Source: Caulobacteraceae bacterium
GTDB taxonomy: Bacteria > Pseudomonadota > Alphaproteobacteria > Caulobacterales > Caulobacteraceae
Assembly (NCBI GenBank): GCA_013815405.1
Contig: JACDGF010000089.1
Coordinates: 1-7,911 of the forward strand
Length of the DNA: 7,911 nucleotides
Reading direction: 5' to 3'
Shown here: piece by piece, positions 1 through 5,813 of the stretch
Layout: each line of letters starts with the position of its first letter
Position numbering within the stretch: the first letter of the stretch is position 1
Program-made: the position numbers and the translations under genes
Notes under the pieces: generated by a model
Database searches by the model: none
What the model was told of the DNA's origin: nothing
What the model saw: the letters and a program-made list of their open reading frames with translations, nothing else

Positions 1-890
1 GGCCTGACGCGGTTGGCGTCGGCCTCGCTGAGCTGGAAGGCCACCGCCAGGCCGCCGGGCCGGGCGACCGCGCCGATGAGTTGGCCCTTGGTCACCGGCC
101 CGCCCGCGTGCGGCCCCGGCCCCGGCGCGTCGCCCTTGTCCGAGGGCGGATGGACCATGACCCCCGACGCCGGCGCGCGCACGACCGCGCCGGCGCGCTG
201 GGCCTCGACCTCGGCCAGGCGGCCGCTGGCGTTGCCCAGCTCGATGGCCGTCACCCGGCGATTGGATCCTTCACCCCGCTTGAGCGCCGACGCCAAATCC
301 TGCCGGGCCGCCGCCAGCCCCATGCGCTGGCTCCTGGCCTGCTGGAGGGCGCCCTCGTATTCGTCCCGCGCCACCAACCCCCGGTCCAGCAGGCCCTTGG
401 TCTCTGCTGTCTTACGCTCGGTGTCCTTCAGGTCGGCGGCGGCCTGGGCCTCCGCCCGCCTGGCCTGGGAGACCTCCGGCCCGCTGGCCCAGCCGGCCAT
501 GTCGGAAGCCGCCTGGGAGGCCTTGAGGAACTCCGCCCGGGCCTCGTTGCGCCGATGGTCGATTTCAGTGGTGTCGAGCACCGCCAGCACTTGGCCCTGG
601 GCCACCGGATCCCCGTAGGTAAAACGCAAGGACCTGACGACGCCGTCGAAAGGGGCGCTCACCGCGACCACGTCTCCGGGCGTCACCGTCCCGACCACGC
701 TGATCGTCGCGGCGAAGGGCTTGGGCTGGATGACCGCGCTCTGTTCGCCGGCCCCGGCCTTGGCGGCCCCCGTTGGGCCGGGCTGGAGCCCCAGGAAGGC
801 GATCATGCCCAGAACCACGACGATGCCGGCCCAGAACACCATGGCGCGGCGCGATCGCCAGGAGGCGGGAAGGTTCATGTCGGCGGCCAT
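1..890 (-). CDS. Membrane-fusion (HlyD/MacA-type) periplasmic adaptor of an ABC efflux system, 3' end outside the window
   Basis: The visible 296 codons encode a periplasmic adaptor that would link the inner-membrane ABC transporter to an outer membrane factor. A short basic N-terminus (SWRSRR, residues 10-15) precedes one membrane anchor at about 17-36 (MVFWAGIVVVLGMIAFLGL); there is no lipobox. The first barrel/lipoyl half lies at about 60-110 (VSAPFDGVV, GDPVAQGQVLAVLD). An alanine/glutamine-rich alpha-hairpin follows at about 111-235, and the second lipoyl half starts at VVRAPASGVM (about 237-245) with a Gly/Pro-rich loop at 249-265. The start of the beta-barrel (AVAFQLSEADANRV) is reached at the window edge. 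The start ATG at 890-888 is the first after an in-frame TAG at 926-924, with AAAGG about 8 bases upstream; a second Met four codons on (878) is possible. It lies 73 bases after the permease gene on the same strand, so it is probably the last visible gene of the same operon. The family is clear; the substrate is unknown. Confidence 0.93.
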   Translation of the reverse strand, partial: MAADMNLPASWRSRRAMVFWAGIVVVLGMIAFLGLQPGPTGAAKAGAGEQSAVIQPKPFAATISVVGTVTPGDVVAVSAPFDGVVRSLRFTYGDPVAQGQVLAVLDTTEIDHRRNEARAEFLKASQAASDMAGWASGPEVSQARRAEAQAAADLKDTERKTAETKGLLDRGLVARDEYEGALQQARSQRMGLAAARQDLASALKRGEGSNRRVTAIELGNASGRLAEVEAQRAGAVVRAPASGVMVHPPSDKGDAPGPGPHAGGPVTKGQLIGAVARPGGLAVAFQLSEADANRVR

Positions 891-963
891 GGCGCCGCCT
901 TTAGAGCGTATGACGGCTCGCGCCTAGCTGGCGCCCCCTCCCCCCCGACTTCCCGCCGCCGCT
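891..963 (-). other. Permease-adaptor intergenic region with G-quadruplex motif and small hairpin
   Basis: These 73 bases separate the permease stop from the adaptor start. Read on the transcribed (minus) strand they contain a G-run series at 954-934 (GGG, N5, then seven G, A, five G) that fits the G3+N1-7 quadruplex pattern. It is followed by a 5-bp hairpin (GCGCC, AGCTA, GGCGC; 934-920), which shares its first base with the last G-run. A 7-bp inverted repeat (TAGAGCG at 902-908, CGCTCTA at 960-966) brackets the region. No U-run follows the hairpin, so it does not look like a standard terminator. It could tune the adaptor-to-permease ratio, but that is inference only. Confidence 0.4.
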
Positions 964-2172
964 CTAGTCCGCCCTGAGCGCCTCGATCGGATTTAGCCGG
1001 GAGGCCTTGATCGCGGGGTAGAGGCCGAAGGCGACGCCGACCAGCGCCGCGACGCCGGGGCCGAGCGGCAGGACCCACGGGGCGAGGCTGAAGGTCCAGC
1101 CCGAGGCCCGGGCGGTCACCAAGGCGGCTATCAACCCGGCCGCCAGGCCGGCGACGCCACCGACGAAGGCCAGGGTCGCGGCCTCGATGAGGAACATCAG
1201 CTGAATGTCGCGCGGCGTGGCGCCGATGGCGGCCCGAAGCCCGATCTCCCGGCGCCGCTCCATCACCCCCATCAGCATGACGTTCATCACCCCGATCCCG
1301 CCGACCAGCAGGGAGATGGCCCCCACGGCGGTGAGCAGCTGGCTGTGAATGGCTTTTTGGGCGTTCAGGCCGCGGATCAGGTCCCGGGCGCTGATCACCT
1401 GAAGGACGGCGGTGGGATTGGCCAGGCGCGCGACGATGCGCGCGCCGGCGGTTTTGGCGTCGGCGGTGGGGCGCAGATCGATCAGGGCCGTGGTCGGCTT
1501 GGCCGAATCCATGACGCGGCCGGCGCCGGCCAGGGGGATCATCACCGCGTTGTTGACGTCGGTCGGGTCAAGGGCGGTGAAGGGCAGCGGCCCCAGAACA
1601 CCCACGACCTGGAAGACATAGCCCTTGACGCGAACCGCTGAACCGAGAGTCAGGGGGGCGCCGGGAGCGGAGAGCTTCCGCGCCGCCTGATCGCCGACCA
1701 CCGCCACCAGATTGCCGTCGTCGATCGGGGCGATGAACCGGCCGTCGGCGACCCGCAGGCTCATCAGGCGCGGCAGGTCGGGGGTCACGGCGGCAATTCC
1801 CAGTTCGGCTTGGCGTTCGCCGGCGAGGATCGTGTCATGGTCCGCCGTCAGGGGCGCCGCGGCGATCACGTCCGGGTCGCTCGCCGTCAGGTGTTCGATG
1901 GCGTGGCGATCCAGCTCTCCGACGGGATAATTGCCCGCCGGCATGGCGTGGATCTGCAGCATATCGACGCCCAGGTGGCGAAACAGCTTGAGCGTCTCGC
2001 GCTGAGCCATGTGGCCGATGGTCAGCATGGCGACGATCGAGGCCGTGCCGATGAGTATGCCCAGCAGGGCGAGGGCCGAACGCTGGCGCTGGGCATAGAG
2101 GTTGGCGAGGGCCTCCGACACCGTCTCGCCCAGCGCCAGGCGCGAGGCGGCGCCCGGACAGACGGCGGTCAT
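964..2172 (-). CDS. ABC transporter permease, MacB/FtsX family
   Basis: This 402-residue inner-membrane permease has the MacB topology. A first membrane helix lies at about 33-53 (ALALLGILIGTASIVAML), a MacB-type periplasmic core domain at about 55-275, and three C-terminal helices at about 279-302, 327-353 and 364-386. The FtsX/MacB hallmarks are clear: GGIGVMNVMLMGVMERRREI (291-310) followed by GLRAAIGATPRDI, and the C-terminal YPAIKASRLNPIEALR (385-400). The start ATG at 2172-2170 overlaps the ATPase stop as ATGA, indicating translational coupling. The frame stays open further upstream to an ATG at 2550, but that extension is antisense-like arginine-rich sequence inside the ATPase gene and is rejected. 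In MacB proper the nucleotide-binding domain is fused to this domain; here it is a separate polypeptide, as in YknYZ- or Lol-type systems. The adaptor gene downstream favours an exporter (MacAB-like) over lipoprotein sorting (LolCE), which has no such adaptor. Confidence 0.94.
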   Translation of the reverse strand: MTAVCPGAASRLALGETVSEALANLYAQRQRSALALLGILIGTASIVAMLTIGHMAQRETLKLFRHLGVDMLQIHAMPAGNYPVGELDRHAIEHLTASDPDVIAAAPLTADHDTILAGERQAELGIAAVTPDLPRLMSLRVADGRFIAPIDDGNLVAVVGDQAARKLSAPGAPLTLGSAVRVKGYVFQVVGVLGPLPFTALDPTDVNNAVMIPLAGAGRVMDSAKPTTALIDLRPTADAKTAGARIVARLANPTAVLQVISARDLIRGLNAQKAIHSQLLTAVGAISLLVGGIGVMNVMLMGVMERRREIGLRAAIGATPRDIQLMFLIEAATLAFVGGVAGLAAGLIAALVTARASGWTFSLAPWVLPLGPGVAALVGVAFGLYPAIKASRLNPIEALRAD

Positions 2173-2867
2173 GCGAACGCCGAGTCGTGGACGATCCGGC
2201 CGTCCAGCATCTCGATCCGCCGGTCGCACCGGCCGGCCAGGTCGCGGTCGTGGGTCACCATCAGGATGGTGACGCCGAGGCGCCGATGGAGGTCGCGCAA
2301 CAGGGCCATGACCTCGGCGGCCGTGACGCTGTCGAGGCTGCCGGTCGGCTCGTCGGCGAGGACCAGCTTGGGGCGCCGGATCAGGGCCCGCGCCACGGCG
2401 ACCCGCTGCTGCTCGCCCCCCGACAGCTCGGCGGGCCGATGCTCGGCGCGATCGGCGAGCCCGACCTGTTCGAGCATGGCCAGCGCCAGGGGCTTGCGAT
2501 CCGGCCGCGCGGTCCGCGCGTAGAGCAGCGGCAGGGCGACGTTTTCCCACGCGCTCAGGCGCGGCAGCAGGTTGAAGGCCTGGAAGACGAACCCGAGGTC
2601 GCCGTTGCGGACCCGCGCCGTCTCTTCGGCGGCGGCGTAGTCGACGATGGCGCCGTCCAGGCGTACGGCGCCCGCGCTGGGCTGGTCCAACAGGCCGACG
2701 ATGTTCATCAGGGTGCTCTTGCCCGACCCCGAGGGCCCGAGGACGGCGCAGAAGGCGCCGGCCTCGAGCGAAAACGAGATCCCCCGCAGCACGGGCGTCG
2801 AGCGGGTGGGCGAGCCATAGGTCTTTTCGAGGTCGAACACCTGCAACATGGGTGGGTTTTGGCCCAT
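2169..2867 (-). CDS. ABC transporter ATP-binding protein, MacB/LolD subfamily
   Basis: This 232-residue cytoplasmic ATPase would energise the permease encoded next to it. All the nucleotide-binding motifs are present: Walker A GPSGSGKST (44-52), Q-loop FVFQAFNLLP (Q96), signature LSGGEQQ (148-154), Walker B LVLADEP (168-174) with catalytic E173, D-loop SLD (177-179) and H-loop VTHD (H206). Length and the LGFVFQAFNLLP and SGGEQQRVAVARAL wording are typical of the MacB/LolD/FtsE-like group. Two starts are possible: the ATG at 2867, used here, and a second ATG at 2849 (giving MLQVFDLEKTY). Neither has a good Shine-Dalgarno sequence. The second fits the usual N-terminus of the family better, whereas the first could be read from a short leader. 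Its stop overlaps the permease start (ATGA), so the two subunits are likely made in equal amounts. Confidence 0.95.
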   Translation of the reverse strand: MGQNPPMLQVFDLEKTYGSPTRSTPVLRGISFSLEAGAFCAVLGPSGSGKSTLMNIVGLLDQPSAGAVRLDGAIVDYAAAEETARVRNGDLGFVFQAFNLLPRLSAWENVALPLLYARTARPDRKPLALAMLEQVGLADRAEHRPAELSGGEQQRVAVARALIRRPKLVLADEPTGSLDSVTAAEVMALLRDLHRRLGVTILMVTHDRDLAGRCDRRIEMLDGRIVHDSAFA

Positions 2868-2955
2868 CAGGGATTCAAAGGATATATGATAGTCGCTGGC
2901 GTTCCATCGGAGCCCGAAGCGTCACGGCCAGGGCATCTCTCGCGGGGGCGATCGA

Positions 2956-2982
2956 CTTGGAGCCTTAAATGCGCGCGGTCAA
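2956..2982 (-). promoter_or_regulatory. Candidate housekeeping promoter for the ABC exporter genes
   Basis: On the minus strand TTGACCG (from 2982) is followed after 12 bases by GCTCCAAG (2963-2956). This resembles the Caulobacter-type sigma-73 pattern TTGACSS-N10-14-GCTANAWC, with the downstream box differing at two positions. It lies in the 138-base gap between the lipoprotein stop and the ATPase start, where a promoter for ATPase-permease-adaptor would be expected. A second AT-rich spot (ATCATATATC, 2890-2881) lies closer to the ATG but lacks a -35 partner. The call rests on sequence resemblance only. Confidence 0.35.
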
Positions 2983-3005
2983 CCGTCTGGAATTTCACCG
3001 CGCCG

Positions 3006-3197
3006 TCACGGCGGAGCCATCGGGTCGTCTGGAGGCGCCGTGTGCGGGCTAGGGTCGCGCGTCGCATAGGCGGGGATCGGATTGGCCTCCGCGGGCCGGG
3101 CCATGGTCGGGCCGGCCAGCGGCCGCTTGAGGACGCCGGGCGTGGCGCAGCCGGCGAGAGCCAAGGCCACAAGGGCGGGCGCGAACACCGTGCGCAT
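3006..3197 (-). CDS. Small uncharacterised lipoprotein (63 aa)
   Basis: The gene encodes a 63-residue protein with a complete lipoprotein signal: basic start MRT, hydrophobic core VFAPALVALALAG, and lipobox LAGC with Cys17 as the lipidated residue. The remaining 46 or so residues are proline/alanine-rich, low in complexity and probably unfolded (AEANPIPAYATRDPSPHTAP), with no domain I recognise. No Asp follows the Cys (CATP), so outer-membrane sorting is expected under the E. coli rule, whose validity here is assumed. The ATG at 3197 is preceded, five bases upstream, by AGGAGGAGGAGG (3214-3203), the best ribosome binding site in the window and the main reason I accept so short a gene. It is oriented like the ABC genes and ends 138 bases before the ATPase. 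It may be an accessory part of the exporter or an unrelated cell-envelope protein. Confidence 0.8.
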   Translation of the reverse strand: MRTVFAPALVALALAGCATPGVLKRPLAGPTMARPAEANPIPAYATRDPSPHTAPPDDPMAPP

Positions 3198-3202
3198 GGG
3201 CG

Positions 3203-3214
3203 CCTCCTCCTCCT
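3203..3214 (-). promoter_or_regulatory. Extended Shine-Dalgarno of the lipoprotein gene
   Basis: The minus strand reads AGGAGGAGGAGG five bases before the ATG, a tandem anti-anti-SD repeat. The flanking bases can fold it into a stem (GGCGC 3224-3220 with GCGCC 3203-3199, extended by TCC/GGA past one bulged G), leaving AGGAGGA in a nine-base loop. The motif itself is plain; any regulatory meaning of the fold is inference. On the other strand it reads CTCCTCCTCCT and accounts for a leucine run in the frame upstream of the TolC-family gene. Confidence 0.75.
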
Positions 3215-3248
3215 ATGGAGCGCCGCGGGACCGGCGATCTGGGCGATA

Positions 3249-4718
3249 GTGGCCCTGACCGCGACCGACGTGAAGGGGCAAACACCGCCCCCTCGCCCGC
3301 CGGTCCCCTCGCCGCCCCCGCCGCCGGTGACCGCCGCCGTCGGGCCGCGCCTGGCGATCAGCCTGGCCGACGCGGTGTTCATCGGCCTTCGGGACAACCG
3401 GACAGTTAAATCCGCCTACATCACCCGGGTTTCCGAGAAGTTCGACCTTTATGTGGCCAAGAAACGCTTCACCCCGAACGCCATCCTGTCCGCCAGCGCC
3501 GACGCCACCCGGCAGGGAAGCGAAAGCGGATCCACCATCGTGCTGTCGCCGACCGCCTCCTGGCTGGTTCCCACCGGCGCCCAGTTCCAATTTTCATGGA
3601 CGAGGTTCGACACCCGCGCCGGCGGGGTGAGCGTCGGCTCCGACACCGCGACCTTGAGCGTCACCCAGCCGCTGCTGCGTGGGGCCGGTTTCGCGGTCAA
3701 CAAGGCCCCGATCCGGACCGCCGAACTGCAGGAGAAGATCAATCGCCTCAACCTAAAGGCGACCGTCTCCAGCGTCGTCGACAACATCGTCCTGGCCTAT
3801 CGCGCCCTGGTCCAGGCCCAGGAGGAATTGGTCATCGCCGGGCAATCGCTGGAACGCTCCCGGGCCCAGCTCCAGACCAACCAGGCCCTGATCGACGCCG
3901 GGCGCATGGCGGCGGCCGAGATCGTGCAGACCCGGGCGGACATCGCCAACCAGGAGGTCGCCCAGCTGCAGGGCGAGCAGCAGCGGAACAGCGCCCAGCT
4001 GGCGCTGCTCAGCCTCCTGGCCATGGACCTGCACACCAATGTGGTGGCCGCCGACCCGCTCAAGGTCGACCATGTGGCCATCGACCTGGACCGGGCGATC
4101 GCGATCGCGATGGACAACCGGACCGACTATCTCTCCCAGCGCCGGGCGCTGGAGCAGGCGCGCCTGGCGGTGCTGGTGGCCCGGAACAACCGCCTGTGGG
4201 ACCTCTCGGTGATCGGCAACGTCACCCACCAGACCGAGCACGGCGGGGCGATCGTCATCGATCCGGAGACCGGCCAGCCCGTGATCGGATCGGCCCTGCC
4301 CGCCAACAGCGGCAGCGTGGGGCTGGAGCTGCGCATTCCGCTGGGCGACTATTCGCTCAAGCAGGGCGAGGTCCAGGCGCGCACCTCCCTCAAGTCCCAG
4401 GAGGTCCAGCTGGCCGATTTGCACCAGCAGATCGAGGCCCAGGTGCGCGACGCCGTCCAGGGGGTCGAACTCACCTGGCGCCAAGTCGAGGCCGCCCGCC
4501 AGGCGCGGGGCCTGGCCGCCCTGACCCTGGAGCTCGAGCGGGAGAAGCTCAGGGCCGGGCGCACGTCGAATTTCGAGGTGACGAGTTTCGAGACCGGTCT
4601 TCGCGCCGCCGCCAACCAGGAGCTCACGGCCTCGATCGCCTACGCCAACGCCTTGACCACCCTGGACCAGCAGCTGGGCACCACCCTGGATACCTGGAAG
4701 ATCAGCCTCAACGACTGA
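3249..4718 (+). CDS. TolC-family outer membrane efflux protein (start uncertain)
   Basis: This is an outer membrane channel of the OEP/TolC family, the expected exit duct for the adjacent ABC exporter. From GTG 3249 it has 489 residues. A proline-rich linker (PPPRPPVPSPPPPP, 13-26) precedes the first OEP repeat, whose beta segments end in the family hallmark SVTQPLLRGAG (137-147). Long alanine/glutamine-rich coiled helices follow (about 150-255 and 375-435), then the second repeat (LELRIPLGDYSL, 359-370) and the typical ending EREKLRAGRTSNFEVTSFE (430-448) and LDQQLGTTLDTW (472-483). The start is unresolved. No ATG, GTG or TTG occurs in frame between 3042 and 3249, yet residues encoded just upstream (LLLLWSAAGPAIWAIVALTA) look like a signal-peptide core, which an outer membrane protein needs. 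The GTG at 3249 gives no signal peptide. It is transcribed away from the lipoprotein gene and ends 81 bases before gap. Confidence 0.85.
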   Translation: MALTATDVKGQTPPPRPPVPSPPPPPVTAAVGPRLAISLADAVFIGLRDNRTVKSAYITRVSEKFDLYVAKKRFTPNAILSASADATRQGSESGSTIVLSPTASWLVPTGAQFQFSWTRFDTRAGGVSVGSDTATLSVTQPLLRGAGFAVNKAPIRTAELQEKINRLNLKATVSSVVDNIVLAYRALVQAQEELVIAGQSLERSRAQLQTNQALIDAGRMAAAEIVQTRADIANQEVAQLQGEQQRNSAQLALLSLLAMDLHTNVVAADPLKVDHVAIDLDRAIAIAMDNRTDYLSQRRALEQARLAVLVARNNRLWDLSVIGNVTHQTEHGGAIVIDPETGQPVIGSALPANSGSVGLELRIPLGDYSLKQGEVQARTSLKSQEVQLADLHQQIEAQVRDAVQGVELTWRQVEAARQARGLAALTLELEREKLRAGRTSNFEVTSFETGLRAAANQELTASIAYANALTTLDQQLGTTLDTWKISLND

Positions 4719-4735
4719 GCCGCGGGCCCCTTAGC

Positions 4736-4766
4736 TTGACTTCCCGCGTCGCGCCCCCGCAAAACC
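4736..4766 (+). promoter_or_regulatory. Candidate promoter for the gap-pgk-fba operon
   Basis: The 81 bases between the TolC-family stop and the gap start contain TTGACT at 4736-4741 and, 17 bases on, a partly matching downstream box GCAAAACC (4759-4766; compare the alphaproteobacterial GCTANAWC). The -35 is good and the -10 weak, with a spacer longer than the Caulobacter norm. No hairpin with a T-run follows the TolC-family stop, so read-through from upstream is also possible. Confidence 0.3.
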
Positions 4767-4799
4767 GCCGGCCAAGCCGTTGCGAAGGGGAAATCCGCC

Positions 4800-5810
4800 A
4801 TGCCTGTCCGCGTCGCCATCAACGGCTTTGGCCGCATCGGACGGCTGGTCCTGCGCTCGATCGTCGAGCATGCCCGGCGCGACATCGAGGTGGTGGCGAT
4901 CAACGACCTGGGGCCGGTGGAGACCAACGCCCATCTGCTGCGCTACGATTCGGTGCACGGGCGCTTTCCGGGCCTGGTGTCGGTGGATGGCGACAACCTG
5001 GATGTGGGCCTGGGCCGGATCGCGGTGACGGCGATCCGCGATCCGGCGCATCTGCCGCACCGGGACCTGGGGGTCGACATCGCCCTGGAATGCACGGGCC
5101 TCTTCACCAAGAAGGACAAGGCCGCGGCGCATCTGGCGGCGGGCGCGCGCAAGGTGCTGGTCTCAGCCCCTTGCGACGGGGCGGACAAGACGATCGTCTT
5201 CGGCGTCAACCACGACAGCCTGGCGGCCGGCGACCTGGTGGTCTCCAACGGCTCGTGCACCACCAACTGCCTGGCGACGGTGGCCAAGGTTCTGCTGGAT
5301 CTGTGCGGCATCGAGCGCGGCTACATGACCACCATCCATTCCTACACCGGCGACCAGCCTACCCTGGACACCCTGCACCATGATCTCTATCGCGCCCGGG
5401 CGGCGGCGATGTCGATGATCCCCACCTCCACCGGGGCGGCCAAGGCTCTGGGCCTGGTGCTTCCCGAACTGACTGGCAAACTCGACGGCTCGTCCATCCG
5501 CGTGCCGACGCCCAACGTCTCGGTCATCGACCTGAAGGTCGTGCCCAGCCGCGACGTCACCCGCGAGGAGATCAACCAGGCGATGAGCGATGCGGCGGCC
5601 AAGGGGCCGTTGCGCGGGATCCTGGCGGTGACCGACGATCCGCTGGTTTCCGTCGACATGAACCACATCGGCGCCTCCGCCACCGTCGCCCTGCCCCAGA
5701 CCCAGGTGGTCGGCGCCAGGCTCGCCCGGATCCTGGCTTGGTACGACAACGAATGGGCCTTCTCCACCCGCATGGCGGACGTCGCCCTGGCGATGGCGGC
5801 GGTGGGGTAG
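4800..5810 (+). CDS. gap: Glyceraldehyde-3-phosphate dehydrogenase, type I
   Basis: This 336-residue enzyme interconverts glyceraldehyde 3-phosphate and 1,3-bisphosphoglycerate in the cytoplasm. The Rossmann motif INGFGRIGR (7-15) and acidic D36 in VAINDLG, the position associated with NAD preference, are visible. So are the catalytic Cys153 in SNGSCTTNC, His180 in MTTIHSYTGDQ, the phosphate-binding STGAAKA (210-216) and the C-terminal WYDNEW (314-319). Length is normal. The ATG is preceded by GAAGGGG nine bases upstream. The motif SYTGDQPTLDTLHHDLYRAR is the form I associate with alphaproteobacterial Gap. Small departures from the commonest wording are SNGSC for SNASC, CLAT for CLAP and NEWAF for NEWGF; all catalytic residues are kept. 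It is the first gene of a gap-pgk-fba operon and is followed by pgk after only three bases. Confidence 0.97.
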   Translation: MPVRVAINGFGRIGRLVLRSIVEHARRDIEVVAINDLGPVETNAHLLRYDSVHGRFPGLVSVDGDNLDVGLGRIAVTAIRDPAHLPHRDLGVDIALECTGLFTKKDKAAAHLAAGARKVLVSAPCDGADKTIVFGVNHDSLAAGDLVVSNGSCTTNCLATVAKVLLDLCGIERGYMTTIHSYTGDQPTLDTLHHDLYRARAAAMSMIPTSTGAAKALGLVLPELTGKLDGSSIRVPTPNVSVIDLKVVPSRDVTREEINQAMSDAAAKGPLRGILAVTDDPLVSVDMNHIGASATVALPQTQVVGARLARILAWYDNEWAFSTRMADVALAMAAVG

Positions 5811-5813
5811 GGG

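Noticed and set aside
81..977. 298-codon plus-strand frame over the adaptor gene
   Set aside because: It is antisense to the adaptor, whose minus-strand translation shows a membrane anchor, lipoyl halves and hairpin; the plus frame shows no domain.
2173..2550. Extension of the permease frame upstream to an ATG at 2550, giving 528 residues
   Set aside because: The extra 126 residues overlap the ATPase gene out of frame and are Arg/Pro/Ala shadow; the ATGA junction at 2172 is the natural start.
2169..2867. Reading the ATPase/permease pair as LolD with LolC/LolE
   Set aside because: There is a single permease and a downstream membrane-fusion adaptor, plus a TolC-family neighbour, which fits a MacAB-type exporter and not lipoprotein sorting.
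2187..3248. Extension of the TolC frame upstream to an ATG at 2187, giving an 843-residue protein
   Set aside because: The first 354 codons run antisense through the ABC ATPase and the lipoprotein gene and read as low-complexity shadow sequence; the TolC homology begins only after about 3330.
4719..4740. GC-rich stretch after the TolC-family stop as a possible terminator
   Set aside because: There is only a short GGGCCC core with no real stem and no following T-run.
3596..5383. 595-codon plus-strand frame spanning the TolC-family and gap genes
   Set aside because: It is a shifted frame of both genes, rich in Arg/Gly/Pro, with no recognisable motif.
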